The translations under genes were made by a program, and so were the position numbers. 46,564 nt of DNA from Frankiaceae bacterium. GTDB taxonomy: Bacteria; Actinomycetota; Actinomycetes; Mycobacteriales; SCTD01. The stretch is from positions 1-46,564 of the forward strand of contig JAENVS010000009.1 of assembly GCA_016650445.1 (NCBI GenBank). The letters run 5' to 3'. Below, in pieces: positions 17,627-26,306 of the stretch. Positions within the stretch are counted from its first letter, which is position 1. Each line of letters starts with the position of its first letter. The notes under the pieces are model-generated. The model had not been told where the DNA came from. It made no database searches and saw nothing but the letters and a program-made list of their open reading frames with translations.

Positions 17627-19279
17627 TCAGCGCGTCGACCGCACGACCGAGAGGCAGCGCTCCGGGTGCTGGGGCACTTTCGCCGCATCGGTCTGGGCGC
17701 CGGCTGCCGGGTCGAACAGGTAGGCGTCGGCTGACGTGTCGTGCAGGTGCCGGACCTCATGGCTGACGGTCCGGATCCGCGACAGCATGTCCTCCAGCGT
17801 TCCGAGCCGCTCCTTCGCGGCGAGTCGATGGCTCGACACCACCCAGACCCGGTCGGTGAAGAAGCGCCCGGTCTCCAGCGCCGGGCGGTCGTTGCACGGT
17901 GCGGTGCCGGCGCGCGACGCGAACAGGATGACCCCGTCGCGACTGACGCCTACCCGTCGCGCGTAGTAGTCGAAGGCGCCCTGGGAGCCGATCTCCACCA
18001 GCACGATGTCGGAGAGCTGGCGCTGCGACGCGAGCTCGTGCAGCAGTGGCTCGAGCTCCTCGACCTCCTGGACCTGGACGACGCGGAGCAGCCCCGTGGC
18101 CATCGCCGGCCCCATCACGACGGTGAGCATGGCGGTGCCGATCAGCAGCCAGGCCAGCGCGCCCTGCTCGAGTCGATGCGGCAGGGCGGCCGCCAGGGCC
18201 AGCGCCGCCAAGGGGACGAGCCACAGCGCCAGCCGGTCGGCGAACGGATACGTGTGCACTGCCGCAGCGAGCACGGCGAGGGGCACGGGGGCCCACAGCA
18301 GCACCGCCCACCGGCGACCCAGCAGCAGCAGCCGGCCGAGCCCGATCGCCAGCAGCAGCAGCCCGAGGACCCGCAACGTCATCCGCAACGGCAGGTGGGC
18401 GAGGTCGTACCACCGCGACACGAACCAGCCAGGCAGTTCGAGAACGGAGTGCGGGTACGTGTGCCGCCAGTAGTTGGAGACCTCGATGCTGCTCTCCGTC
18501 GAGTGCAGCGTGACGGCGTACGAGAGCAGGAAGGAGACCAGCCACGGTGACAGGACGAGCGCGATCCGCAGCGCTCGTCTCGGGTCGCGAGCCAGCACAG
18601 CCGGTATCAGCAGCACCAGCGTGATCCCGGCGAGCGGCAGCACGGCCACGAGCGACAGCCACACCGCAACGACACCGGCGAGGCTGAGCCGACGAAGGGC
18701 GGGGCCGACGTCGGCGTGACCGGCCACGTGCTGGGCGAGCAGCACGAGCAGCAGCACGACGAGGACGTCGGTGGAGTACTGCTTCACCTCGTTCGAGTAG
18801 TAGATGAGCGCCGGGTGCAGGGCGACGAGCAGGACTGCGACGGGAACGAGCACCTCGGGCAGCAGTCGCCGCGCCAGGACCCAGGTCACGAGGACGACGG
18901 CGATGCCGGCGAGCAGCGGGACGAGCCGCAGCGCCCGCTCACCGGAGCCGAGCAGGGTGACCGAGAGGCGCTCGAGCCACGACCAGAGCAGCGGCGCGAC
19001 CTGGAAGTGGAGCAACGGCTTCGAGGCGAGCTCGCCGAAGCCGCGTTGCACGAGGTTGTCGGCGATGAGGACCTCGTCGAGCCACAGCGAGCGGCCGCCG
19101 GCCCACTGGCGCAGCCGCGCGAGCACTCCGAGGGCGACGAACGCCACCGGCATCCAGCGCACCCAGACGTGACGGAGGCGGACGGGTGCGGTGATGCCGG
19201 GGGCGCGGTGTCGCGCTTCATGTCGAGCTGTGGTGCGTGGCGGGCGTCCTCCGACCATGGCGGAGGGCGCTGTGCTCAT
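17627..19279 (-). CDS. GT-C (GT39-like) membrane glycosyltransferase
   Basis: A 550-residue protein with a basic N-terminal cytoplasmic tail of about 40 residues, then roughly 10-11 hydrophobic segments and a C-terminal extracytoplasmic domain (about the last 150 residues). The first loop contains RSLWLDEVL, the acidic pair typical of GT-C enzymes that use polyprenyl-phosphate sugars. The YYSNEVKQYS segment is a second family feature. It lies 7 bases downstream of a GT2 polyprenol-phosphate-type transferase gene, suggesting that one makes the lipid-linked sugar and the other transfers it outside the membrane. The acceptor (protein, lipid or wall polymer) is not predictable. Confidence 0.82.
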   Translation of the reverse strand: MSTAPSAMVGGRPPRTTARHEARHRAPGITAPVRLRHVWVRWMPVAFVALGVLARLRQWAGGRSLWLDEVLIADNLVQRGFGELASKPLLHFQVAPLLWSWLERLSVTLLGSGERALRLVPLLAGIAVVLVTWVLARRLLPEVLVPVAVLLVALHPALIYYSNEVKQYSTDVLVVLLLVLLAQHVAGHADVGPALRRLSLAGVVAVWLSLVAVLPLAGITLVLLIPAVLARDPRRALRIALVLSPWLVSFLLSYAVTLHSTESSIEVSNYWRHTYPHSVLELPGWFVSRWYDLAHLPLRMTLRVLGLLLLAIGLGRLLLLGRRWAVLLWAPVPLAVLAAAVHTYPFADRLALWLVPLAALALAAALPHRLEQGALAWLLIGTAMLTVVMGPAMATGLLRVVQVQEVEELEPLLHELASQRQLSDIVLVEIGSQGAFDYYARRVGVSRDGVILFASRAGTAPCNDRPALETGRFFTDRVWVVSSHRLAAKERLGTLEDMLSRIRTVSHEVRHLHDTSADAYLFDPAAGAQTDAAKVPQHPERCLSVVRSTR

Positions 19280-19286
19280 CCCCTGC

Positions 19287-20000
19287 TCATCCTGTGCTCA
19301 TCCCAGCTCCCGGCTTGCGGGCCCGCGCCCGCTCCCGGGCGAGGATCCAGAACGCCTCGACCCCGTCCTTCCAGGTGAGCTTCTTGCCCTCTTCGCGGGT
19401 GCGCGCCTTGTAGCTGATCGGCACCTCGTGCGGCCGGTAGCCGCGGCCGAGCAGCTTGCCGGTCACCTCGGCCTCCATCCCGAAGCCTTGGGCGCGGATG
19501 TCGAGCTCTCGGTAGAGGGGGAGGGGCATGAGCTTGAAGCAGGTCTCGAGGTCGCTGATCCAGCAGTCGAAGATGGCGCAGGCGAACAGCGTCACCATCT
19601 TGTTGCCGACGACGTACCAGAAGCTGTACGACGTGTGTGCGCCGAAGCTGCGGGTGCCGTAGACGACCTGCGCCTCTCCGGCCAGGATCGGCTGGAGCAG
19701 CATCGGGATCTCCTCGGGGGAGTACTCCAGGTCTGCGTCGCAGATGACGAGGTAGTCGCCGGTCGCGGCACCGGCCGCCGTGCGGATGGCCGCTCCCTTG
19801 CCGCGGTTGTGACCGTGGTGCAGGACGCGCGCGCGCGGGTCGTTCACCGCCGTCAGGAGCTCACGCGTGCCGTCGGTGCTGCCGTCGTCGACGATGACGA
19901 ACTCGACCTCGACGGGGTAGTCGACGTCGAGGACGCGCTTGAGGGCCGCGACCACCGTGGGGGCCTCGTTGTAGACCGGCACGAGGACCGACAGCTTCAC
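19287..20000 (-). CDS. GT2 family glycosyltransferase (polyprenyl-phosphate sugar synthase type)
   Basis: A 237-residue GT-A enzyme beginning LSVLVPVYNEAPTV. It has the VDDGSTDGT nucleotide-binding segment, NRGKGAAIRT and the DADLEYSPEE motif with the DxD metal site. It lacks the long membrane C-terminus of GtrB/DPM-type enzymes, so it acts at the inner membrane face. The pair with the following GT-C gene suggests synthesis of a polyprenyl-phosphate hexose. A lipid-independent cytoplasmic role is possible. It starts just outside the tRNA locus. Confidence 0.88.
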   Translation of the reverse strand: MKLSVLVPVYNEAPTVVAALKRVLDVDYPVEVEFVIVDDGSTDGTRELLTAVNDPRARVLHHGHNRGKGAAIRTAAGAATGDYLVICDADLEYSPEEIPMLLQPILAGEAQVVYGTRSFGAHTSYSFWYVVGNKMVTLFACAIFDCWISDLETCFKLMPLPLYRELDIRAQGFGMEAEVTGKLLGRGYRPHEVPISYKARTREEGKKLTWKDGVEAFWILARERARARKPGAGMSTG

Positions 20001-20051
20001 AGGTTCGACGCTAGCCGATCATCGGCATCGGGCCCGGGAGGCACCTGCTCG

Positions 20052-20126
20052 TGGGGCCGGCGAGATTCGAACTCGCACTGTGACGCACCTAAAGCGCCGG
20101 CCTCCTGCCAATTGGGCTACGGCCCC
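20052..20126 (-). tRNA. tRNA with anticodon UAG (Leu by anticodon), short variable loop
   Basis: A 75-base cloverleaf on the minus strand. The acceptor GGGGCCG (20126-20120) pairs with CGGCCCC, with discriminator A at 20052 and no encoded CCA. The D arm is GCCC-AATTGGCAGG-AGGC. The anticodon stem GGCGC/GCGTC (one G-U pair) encloses loop TTTAGGT, so the anticodon is UAG, reading the Leu codon CUA. The variable loop is only five bases and the T arm is GCGAG-TTCGAAT-CTCGC. Bacterial tRNA-Leu normally has a long variable arm, so its identity is open. Confidence 0.85.
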
Positions 20127-20221
20127 TGTGCCGAGGTTATCGCCGCGGTCGCCGGGTGATCTCGGAGCCACCGGGAGGACGCGCCGGCGATTCGGCCCGG
20201 TCGCTCCGAGATGAATGGCGA

Positions 20222-20695
20222 TCAGACGCCGAGGTCGCGGCGGAGCTTGGCGACGTGGCCCGTGGCCTTGACGGCGTACGAGGCGGTTTCGATGCGGCCG
20301 TCTGCGTCGATGACGAAGGTCGAGCGGATCACACCGACGACAGTCTTGCCGTAGAGCTGCTTCTCGCCGTACGCGCCGTAGGCGGTCAGCACCTCCTTCG
20401 ACGGGTCGGACAGCAGGGGGAACGTCAGCCCCTCGGCGTCGCGGAAAGCCGCGAGCTTCGCCGGCTTGTCCGGGGAGAGCCCGATGACGTCGTAGCCGGC
20501 GGCCTGCAGTGACGACAGGTTGTCGCGGAAGTCGCACGCCTGCGTCGTGCACCCGGGCGTCGACGCAGCCGGGTAGACGTAGAGGACGACCTTGCGTCCG
20601 AGGTGGTCCGACAGGGACACCGGCTTGCCGTCCGCATCCTCGAGGGTGAACGCAGGAGCGGCATCGCCGGGGGACAGACGCGCAGCAGAAGTCAT
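20222..20695 (-). CDS. bcp: Thioredoxin-dependent thiol peroxidase (BCP-type peroxiredoxin)
   Basis: A 157-residue cytoplasmic peroxiredoxin that reduces hydroperoxides. ATG 20695 gives the usual MTSAARLSPGDAAPAFTL start; frames extending upstream overlap the divergent GH15 gene. The active-site segment STPGCTTQACDFRD contains the peroxidatic Cys and the resolving Cys five residues later, the BCP arrangement. It is divergent from the GH15 gene with only 43 bases between, and 95 bases from the tRNA. Confidence 0.93.
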   Translation of the reverse strand: MTSAARLSPGDAAPAFTLEDADGKPVSLSDHLGRKVVLYVYPAASTPGCTTQACDFRDNLSSLQAAGYDVIGLSPDKPAKLAAFRDAEGLTFPLLSDPSKEVLTAYGAYGEKQLYGKTVVGVIRSTFVIDADGRIETASYAVKATGHVAKLRRDLGV

Positions 20696-20738
20696 GCAGG
20701 GCACGGTACGTCGAAGGGCAGAACGAGGACAGGGCAGG

Positions 20739-22574
20739 ATGCGTTCTGTGACCCGCGAGCCGGAGCGTCGTCTGCTCATCGAGGACTACGCCGTGGTCGG
20801 GGACACCGCGACGATGGCGCTCATCGGCTCCGACGGCTCGGTCGACTGGCTGTGCCTGCCGCGGTTCGACTCGGAGGCCTGCTTCGCCAAGCTGCTGGGT
20901 GACGAGGACAACGGCCGCTGGCAGGTCTGCCCGCGGCACTGGTCCGAGGGCGTCGTACGCCGGACCAGCCGGCGCTACCTGCCCGGCACGCTCGTCCTCG
21001 AGACGGAGTGGGAGACCGACACCGGCGTTGTTCGCATGACGGACGCGATGCCACCGCGGGACCGGCACGCCGACCTGATCCGGCGCATCGAGTGCGTCGA
21101 GGGCGAGGTCGAGATGGCGATGCGGTGGGTGGTGCGCTTCGCCTACGGCGCCGCAGTCCCGTGGGTGCGCCGCATCACGGATGAGGACGGCATCAAGGGC
21201 GTGCTGGCCGTCGCCGGACCGGACGCCCTGGTGCTGCGCGGCGACGTGCTCCCCGAACCAGACCGCCGCGGCCAGGACCGCGCGCACCACACGCACTTCA
21301 CCGTGAAGGCAGGCGAGACCGTCGACCTGTCGATGACCTGGTTCCGCTCGTACGAGGTGATGCCGCACGCCCACGACGTGGGCAAGGCGATCGCGGAGAC
21401 GGCGGAGTTCTGGGCGGAGTGGTGCTCGCGGACGACGTACGACGGTCCGTACGTCGAAGCGGTGCAGCGCTCGCTGCTGACGCTCAAGGGCATGACCTAC
21501 GGGCGGACCGGGGGCATCGTCGCGGCAGCGACCACCTCGTTGCCGGAGCAGATCGGTGGCGAGCGCAACTGGGACTACCGCTACTGCTGGTTGCGCGACG
21601 CGACGCTCGTCCTCAATGCGCTGCTGAGCGCCGGTTTCATCGAGGAGGCCGGCGCGTGGCGGGCCTGGCTGCTACGTGCTGTCGCCGGCGCCCCTGAGCA
21701 GCTGCAGATCCTCTACGGACTCGCCGGCGAGCGGCACCTGCCCGAGGTGGAGCTGACCTGGCTGGCCGGGTACGAGGACAGCAAGCCGGTACGCATCGGC
21801 AACGCCGCGTCGCAGCAGTTCCAGCTCGACGTGTACGGCGAGGTGATGTCGGCGCTGTTCGCGGCTCACGAGGCCGGGCTGGAGGGCGACGGCGGGTCGT
21901 CCTGGTCGGTCCAGCGGACCATCATGGAGCACCTCGAGAAGGTGATGTCGCTGCCCGACTCCGGCCTCTGGGAGGTGCGCGGTCCCGAGCGCCACTTCAC
22001 CTACAGCAAGGTGATGACGTGGGTCGCCTTCGACCGCGCGGTGCGCGCGGTCGAGACCCACGGCGTCGAGGGACCGGTCGATAGGTGGCGCGAGCTGCGT
22101 GACGGGCTGCACGCCGAGATCTGCGAGCAGGCCTGGAACGACGAGCTCGGTGCCTTCACGCAGTACTACGGCGCCGCCGAGCTCGACGCCTCCCTCCTCG
22201 TGCTGCCCAGCGTGGGCTTTCTGCCCGGCGACGACCCGCGCTTCCTGTCGACGCTGGACGCCATCAACGCGACGCTCCGCAACGGCGTGTTCGTCGACCG
22301 CTACCTCACCCAGGAGCACATCGACGGCCTCCCGCCGGGCGAAGGCGCCTTCCTGCCCTGCTCGTTCTGGCTGGTCATCGCATTGGCGCTGGCCGGCCGC
22401 GTCGACGAGGCGACCGCGCTCTTCGAGGACCTCCTGGCACTTCGCAACGACGTCGGTCTGCTGTCGGAGGAGTACGACGTCAGCCTCGGCCGGATGGCGG
22501 GGAACTTCCCGCAGGCGTTCTCCCACCTCGCCCTCGTGGAGGCCGCCACTACGCTCGAGCGCATCAGGGACTGA
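20739..22574 (+). CDS. Glycoside hydrolase family 15 protein (glucoamylase/trehalase-like)
   Basis: A 611-residue cytoplasmic protein. ATG 20739 is used (GTG 20748 is an alternative). The N-terminal beta-domain starts LIEDYAVVGDTATMALIGS with GSVDWLCLPRFDS, followed by the (alpha/alpha)6 barrel with the hallmark GERNWDYRYCWLRDATL. The later ALLSAGF, LPGEGAF-like and CSFWLV segments fit the actinobacterial GH15 group. Members include mycobacterial trehalase and glucan hydrolases; the exact substrate here (trehalose, maltooligosaccharide or glucan) is open. No signal peptide is seen. The DUF3618 gene starts 2 bases downstream. Confidence 0.88.
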   Translation: MRSVTREPERRLLIEDYAVVGDTATMALIGSDGSVDWLCLPRFDSEACFAKLLGDEDNGRWQVCPRHWSEGVVRRTSRRYLPGTLVLETEWETDTGVVRMTDAMPPRDRHADLIRRIECVEGEVEMAMRWVVRFAYGAAVPWVRRITDEDGIKGVLAVAGPDALVLRGDVLPEPDRRGQDRAHHTHFTVKAGETVDLSMTWFRSYEVMPHAHDVGKAIAETAEFWAEWCSRTTYDGPYVEAVQRSLLTLKGMTYGRTGGIVAAATTSLPEQIGGERNWDYRYCWLRDATLVLNALLSAGFIEEAGAWRAWLLRAVAGAPEQLQILYGLAGERHLPEVELTWLAGYEDSKPVRIGNAASQQFQLDVYGEVMSALFAAHEAGLEGDGGSSWSVQRTIMEHLEKVMSLPDSGLWEVRGPERHFTYSKVMTWVAFDRAVRAVETHGVEGPVDRWRELRDGLHAEICEQAWNDELGAFTQYYGAAELDASLLVLPSVGFLPGDDPRFLSTLDAINATLRNGVFVDRYLTQEHIDGLPPGEGAFLPCSFWLVIALALAGRVDEATALFEDLLALRNDVGLLSEEYDVSLGRMAGNFPQAFSHLALVEAATTLERIRD

Positions 22575-22576
22575 CG

Positions 22577-23164
22577 GTGGAGGAGACGGACGTGGCTGGC
22601 ATGGACGACAAGGACGCGGACAAGGACGCGACCGTCGCACCGAAGGCTCCGCGCAAGAAGGCTGCACCGGCCGCCAAGAGCGATCCGGAGCAGATGGCGG
22701 CGCAGATCGAGCGCACCCGCGAGGAGCTGGCGGAGACGCTCGACGCCATCGCCGACAAGGTGAGCCCGAAGCGGGTCGCGAAGCGCACCACGAAGAAGGT
22801 CACCACGGCGGTGAAGGAGACCGCGCACGACGCCGCGGCGTCGGTCAAGGACACCGCCGCCAGCGCGAAGGACAAGATGACCGGCGGTACGACGGCCAAG
22901 AGCGGCGCCGGCCCTGCTCTGGAGACTGCTCCGGACACGGGCCTGGCTCCGCACCCGGACCTGGCTCCGCACCCGGACCTGGTCGAGGTCAGCGCGCCGA
23001 CGCTGGTCCCGCCGCTGGCTGCTGCCGGACCGGCTGCGCCGACGTCGTCGTACCCGGCGCCGTACCCGTCGTCGGGCTCGATGTTCAAACCCGAGTACAT
23101 CGCGGCGGGTGCGGCGGCCGCCCTGCTCGCCTGGCTGCTGCTGCGCAGGCGCGGGCGCAGCTAG
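22577..23164 (+). CDS. DUF3618 membrane-anchored protein
   Basis: A 195-residue protein with a GTG start at 22577 (ATG 22601 also possible). Lys/Ala-rich residues 1-35 precede the DUF3618 helix (SDPEQMAAQIERTREELAE) with TLDAIADKVSPKRVAKR. Next comes an amphipathic Ala/Lys stretch, then a low-complexity Pro-rich section containing an exact 18-base tandem repeat (22943-22960 and 22961-22978, giving LAPHPD twice). A single C-terminal membrane segment and RRRGRS end it. DUF3618 proteins are often found with phage-shock or membrane-stress proteins, but none are next to it here; function is unknown. Confidence 0.8.
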   Translation: MEETDVAGMDDKDADKDATVAPKAPRKKAAPAAKSDPEQMAAQIERTREELAETLDAIADKVSPKRVAKRTTKKVTTAVKETAHDAAASVKDTAASAKDKMTGGTTAKSGAGPALETAPDTGLAPHPDLAPHPDLVEVSAPTLVPPLAAAGPAAPTSSYPAPYPSSGSMFKPEYIAAGAAAALLAWLLLRRRGRS

Positions 23165-23168
23165 CGGA

Positions 23169-23867
23169 TCAGACCTCCGACGAGTCCGTCGGCAGGTCGA
23201 TCAGCCCGCTGCTCAAGGCGGACGTGACCGCCTCGACACGGGTGCGGGCCTCGAGCTTGGACAGCACGTTGCTCACGTGGTTCTTCACCGTGTTCTCGCT
23301 GATGAACAGCTCGCTGGCGATCTCGCGGTTGCTCATCGACCGGGCGAGCAGGTTGAGCACCTCGAGCTCGCGGGCGGACAGACCAGCCGTCGCGATCTGC
23401 GCCGGCGTGGCCGGCTTCGACTCGTCCCGGAACGCGCTGAGCACCGCGCTGGCGGCTTCGGGGGGCAGCAGCGACTGACCGGCGTGCACGGCGCGCAGCG
23501 CCGACGGGAACTCCTCGACCGGGTGCTGCTTGGACAGGAAGCCGATCGCTCCGGCGCGGAAGGCCTCGACCATGTCCTCGACCTTGTCGGTGCCCGACAG
23601 CACCAGGATGCGGGCGGACGGCGCGGCCTCGTGCAGCGCCGCGACGTAGGTCAGCCCGTTGCGGCCGCCGAGGTCAAGGTCGAGCAGGATGAGATCGGGC
23701 GCGAGCTCGGCGACCGTGTCGACGGCCTCGCCGCCGGTCGCGGCCTCGCCGACGACCTGCAGGTCGGGCTCCAGGTCCAGCTGCAGGCGCAGCAGCTGGC
23801 GCCACATCTGGTGATCGTCGACGAGGAAGACGAGGATCTGGTCTGGCGATGTCGCGGGGTGCCCCAT
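23169..23867 (-). CDS. NarL/LuxR-type response regulator
   Basis: A 232-residue response regulator. ATG 23867 gives MGHPATSPDQILVFLVDD. The receiver domain has acidic pair D17/D18, phospho-acceptor Asp63 in LLDLDLGG, the conserved SGT and the lysine in FLSKQ. The C-terminal LuxR helix-turn-helix runs LSARELEVLNLLARSMSN then ENTVKNHVSNVLSKL. No histidine kinase gene is adjacent, so the partner is unknown. It is 47 bases downstream of dusB on the same strand and convergent with the DUF3618 gene (4-base gap). Confidence 0.92.
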   Translation of the reverse strand: MGHPATSPDQILVFLVDDHQMWRQLLRLQLDLEPDLQVVGEAATGGEAVDTVAELAPDLILLDLDLGGRNGLTYVAALHEAAPSARILVLSGTDKVEDMVEAFRAGAIGFLSKQHPVEEFPSALRAVHAGQSLLPPEAASAVLSAFRDESKPATPAQIATAGLSARELEVLNLLARSMSNREIASELFISENTVKNHVSNVLSKLEARTRVEAVTSALSSGLIDLPTDSSEV

Positions 23868-23914
23868 GGCGGCTGAGCATAGTGATCCACTTCGCGCGGA
23901 CGCCAGAAGAGCCG

Positions 23915-25030
23915 TCACCCGCCGGTCACGAACAGCTCATCGGGCGGGGACGGGTCGTCGGCGGTGTCGAGCCAGCCGTCAGGCACGGAGACCGGCTTCG
24001 GCCCCTGCAGGTGTCCCCGGGGAAGCCGGTGCGCGTCCGGGGGGAGCACCGCGTCGGGGTCGAGCTCGCCGAGCAGGTCATCGAGCTCGGTCAGGGACGA
24101 CACCATCCCGAGGCTGCGCCGGCGTACGCCACCGGCGGGGTAGCCGGTGAGGTACCAGCCGACGTGCTTGCGGAAGTCGCGCACCGCCATCGGCTCGCTG
24201 CCGTTGAAGGCGTCGACGAGCAGCCGGGCGTGCCGGCGCATGACGTCGGCGACCTCGCCCAGCGTCGGTGGTCCCTGCACCGGGCGTCCGGCGAACGCGT
24301 CGGCGAGGTCGCGGAACAGCCACGGCTTGCCGAGGCAGCCCCGGCCGATGACGACGCCGTCGCACCCGGTCTGGGCGAGCATGTCGAGCGCGTGCTCGGC
24401 GGCCCAGATGTCTCCGTTGCCGAGCACCGGGATCGACGTCACGGCGGCCTTGAGCTCGGCGATCGCGGGCCAGTCGGCGCGACCGGAGTACAGCTGCTCC
24501 GCGGTGCGTGCGTGCAGTGTCACGGCGGCAGCGCCGGAGTCTTCCGCGGTCCGCCCGGCGTCGAGGTAGGTGAGGATCGTGTCGTCGACGCCCTTGCGCA
24601 TCTTCACCGTCACCGGGACGGCGCCGGCCGAGCGCACCGCCGACGACACGATCGACCCGAGGAGCACGCGGTGCACCGGCAGCGCGGCTCCGCCGCCGCG
24701 GCGCGTCACCTTCGGCGACGGGCAGCCCATGTTGAGGTCGATGTGGTCGACCCCGACCTCCTCGACCATCACCCGCACCGCCTCGCCCACGACGCGCGGG
24801 TCGACGGCGTACAGCTGCAGGCTCCGGACGTTCTCGTCGGCGCCGAACTGCACCATCCGCCGCGTCGTCGCGTTGCCCTGGATGAGCGCCCGGGCCGACA
24901 CCATCTCGCTGACGTAGAGCCCGGCGCCGTAACTGCGGCAGAGGGTGCGGAACGCCGCGTTGGTCACCCCCGCCATCGGGGCGAGGACGACCGGCGGGTC
25001 AACCTCGATGGGGCCGATCTTCAGCGCCAC
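23915..25030 (-). CDS. dusB: tRNA-dihydrouridine synthase
   Basis: A 371-residue FMN-dependent enzyme that reduces uridine to dihydrouridine in tRNA D loops. It begins PPVVLAPMAGVTNAAFR, has the NMGCPSPKV motif with the catalytic Cys, VKMRKG with the catalytic Lys and NGDIWAAE for FMN phosphate. The C-terminal extension of about 40 residues is acidic. Its start overlaps the end of the Maf gene by ten bases, so expression is coupled. Confidence 0.93.
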   Translation of the reverse strand: MALKIGPIEVDPPVVLAPMAGVTNAAFRTLCRSYGAGLYVSEMVSARALIQGNATTRRMVQFGADENVRSLQLYAVDPRVVGEAVRVMVEEVGVDHIDLNMGCPSPKVTRRGGGAALPVHRVLLGSIVSSAVRSAGAVPVTVKMRKGVDDTILTYLDAGRTAEDSGAAAVTLHARTAEQLYSGRADWPAIAELKAAVTSIPVLGNGDIWAAEHALDMLAQTGCDGVVIGRGCLGKPWLFRDLADAFAGRPVQGPPTLGEVADVMRRHARLLVDAFNGSEPMAVRDFRKHVGWYLTGYPAGGVRRRSLGMVSSLTELDDLLGELDPDAVLPPDAHRLPRGHLQGPKPVSVPDGWLDTADDPSPPDELFVTGG

Positions 25031-25614
25031 AGGTCGGTCACCCGCACGCCGAGCTTGGCGAGCAGCTCGCGCAGCAGCGGCAGCGAGATGCCGATGACGT
25101 TGCCGGCGTCTCCGTCGATGCCGTCGACGAACGCCGAGGCGCGCCCGTCGATCGTGAACGGACCGGCGACGCTGCGCGCCTCCTCGGTGTCGGCGTACGC
25201 CGCGATCTCGTCGTCGTCGGGTGTGCCGAAGCGGATGATCGTCTCGCCCACTGCGGAGACGAGGGCGCCGTTGGCCGTGTCGATGACGCAGTGCCCGGTC
25301 AGCAGGACGCCCTCGCTGCCCCGCAGCCGGCGCCAGCGCGCAATGACGTCGTCGCGCGACGGTGCCTTGCCGAAGACCTCGCCGTCGAACAACAGCAGCG
25401 AGTCACACCCGACGACCAGGTCGCCGGTGCGGCCCTCGGCGACGACCTGCGCCTTGCGCACCGCGAGCTGCTCGACGAGCTGACGCGGGTCGGTGACGAT
25501 CAGGCTGTCCTCATCGACGCCGCTCACCACGACGGCCGGGTCGAGGCCCGCCTCGCGCAGCAGTCGCAGCCGCGCGGGCGACGCGGAGGCGAGGACGAGC
25601 ACGCGGGCGGTCAC
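25021..25614 (-). CDS. maf: Maf-like nucleotide pyrophosphatase
   Basis: A 197-residue protein starting at GTG 25614 (VTARVLVLASASPARL, the family start SASPxR). The sequence VGCDSLL carries the acidic residue, and the FGKAPSRDD motif and the late DGIDGDAGNVIGISLPLL region complete the family features. Maf proteins hydrolyse modified or canonical nucleoside triphosphates (dTTP, UTP, m7GTP or pseudo-UTP by subfamily); the subfamily is not settled here. It is the first gene of the unit maf-dusB-response regulator. Confidence 0.92.
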   Translation of the reverse strand: MTARVLVLASASPARLRLLREAGLDPAVVVSGVDEDSLIVTDPRQLVEQLAVRKAQVVAEGRTGDLVVGCDSLLLFDGEVFGKAPSRDDVIARWRRLRGSEGVLLTGHCVIDTANGALVSAVGETIIRFGTPDDDEIAAYADTEEARSVAGPFTIDGRASAFVDGIDGDAGNVIGISLPLLRELLAKLGVRVTDLWR

Positions 25615-25660
25615 GCGTTTCAGGCTAGGGGTGATCCGGGTCACCGGCGGGAATGATTGC

Positions 25661-25672
25661 TTGAAGGTTCAA
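25661..25672. promoter_or_regulatory. Palindrome TTGAAGGTTCAA upstream of yceI
   Basis: TTGAA-GG-TTCAA is an inverted repeat with 5-bp arms and 2-base spacer, 53 bases before the yceI ATG and in the divergent space from maf. Such AT-containing palindromes in a GC-rich gap often bind MarR-type regulators. The bound protein is not identified, and the only nearby regulator (TetR at 28754) has a different operator. Confidence 0.35.
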
Positions 25673-25724
25673 CGTTCCGCCATGTGACAGACAGTTGAGA
25701 CCGCAACCACCTCCGGAGGACAGC

Positions 25725-26306
25725 ATGACCACCGCCACGATCAGCACGACAACGACCGGCCTGGACGTCCAGACGCTCACCGGCGACTACACGCTCGACA
25801 CCGCGCACAGCCGGCTGGGCTTCGTCGCCCGCCACGCGATGGTGACGAAGGTCCGCGGGTCGTTCGAGGAGTTCGAGGGCACCGCCCACCTGGACTTCCA
25901 GGACCCCACGCGGTCGAGCGCCGGCCTGACCATCCAGGTCGCCAGCATCACCACCAACCAGAAGCAGCGCGACGAGCACCTGCGCACCAGCGACTTCTTC
26001 GACGCGCCGACGTACGGGCAGATCACCTTCACCAGCACGAAGGCCGAGGTCGTCGGCGACGACACCTACCGGCTCACCGGCGACCTGACCATCAAGGACG
26101 TGACGAAGCCCGTGTCGATCGACTTTGCTTTCACCGGCGCAGCCAAGGACCCCTACGGCAACATCCGGGTCGGCTTCGACGGCAGCACCGTCATCAAGCG
26201 CAGCGACTGGGGCATCAGCTGGAACGCCGCGCTCGAGACCGGCGGCGTCATGGTCTCGGACAAGATCACCCTCGAGTTCGACATCTCCGCCATCAAGACC
26301 GCCTAG
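25725..26306 (+). CDS. yceI: YceI family lipid-binding-like protein
   Basis: A 193-residue protein of the YceI lipocalin-like family (isoprenoid/fatty acid-binding beta-barrel). ATG 25725 is preceded by GGAGGA at 25715-25720. The core has YTLDTAHSRLGFVARHAM, GSFEEFEGT, the DEHLRTSDFFD motif, and GDLTIKDVTKPV at the second half, all characteristic. There is no signal peptide, so this is a cytosolic member, as in many actinomycetes. It overlaps the convergent SDR gene by 14 bases. The palindrome at 25661-25672 probably controls it. Confidence 0.93.
   Translation: MTTATISTTTTGLDVQTLTGDYTLDTAHSRLGFVARHAMVTKVRGSFEEFEGTAHLDFQDPTRSSAGLTIQVASITTNQKQRDEHLRTSDFFDAPTYGQITFTSTKAEVVGDDTYRLTGDLTIKDVTKPVSIDFAFTGAAKDPYGNIRVGFDGSTVIKRSDWGISWNAALETGGVMVSDKITLEFDISAIKTA

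Noticed and set aside
20052..20126. Interpretation as an amber suppressor tRNA
   Set aside because: The anticodon is 5'-UAG-3', which reads CUA, not the UAG stop codon (which needs anticodon CUA).
22943..22978. 18-base tandem repeat as a sign of a mobile element or CRISPR
   Set aside because: Only two copies, in frame within a low-complexity coding linker; it is local duplication.
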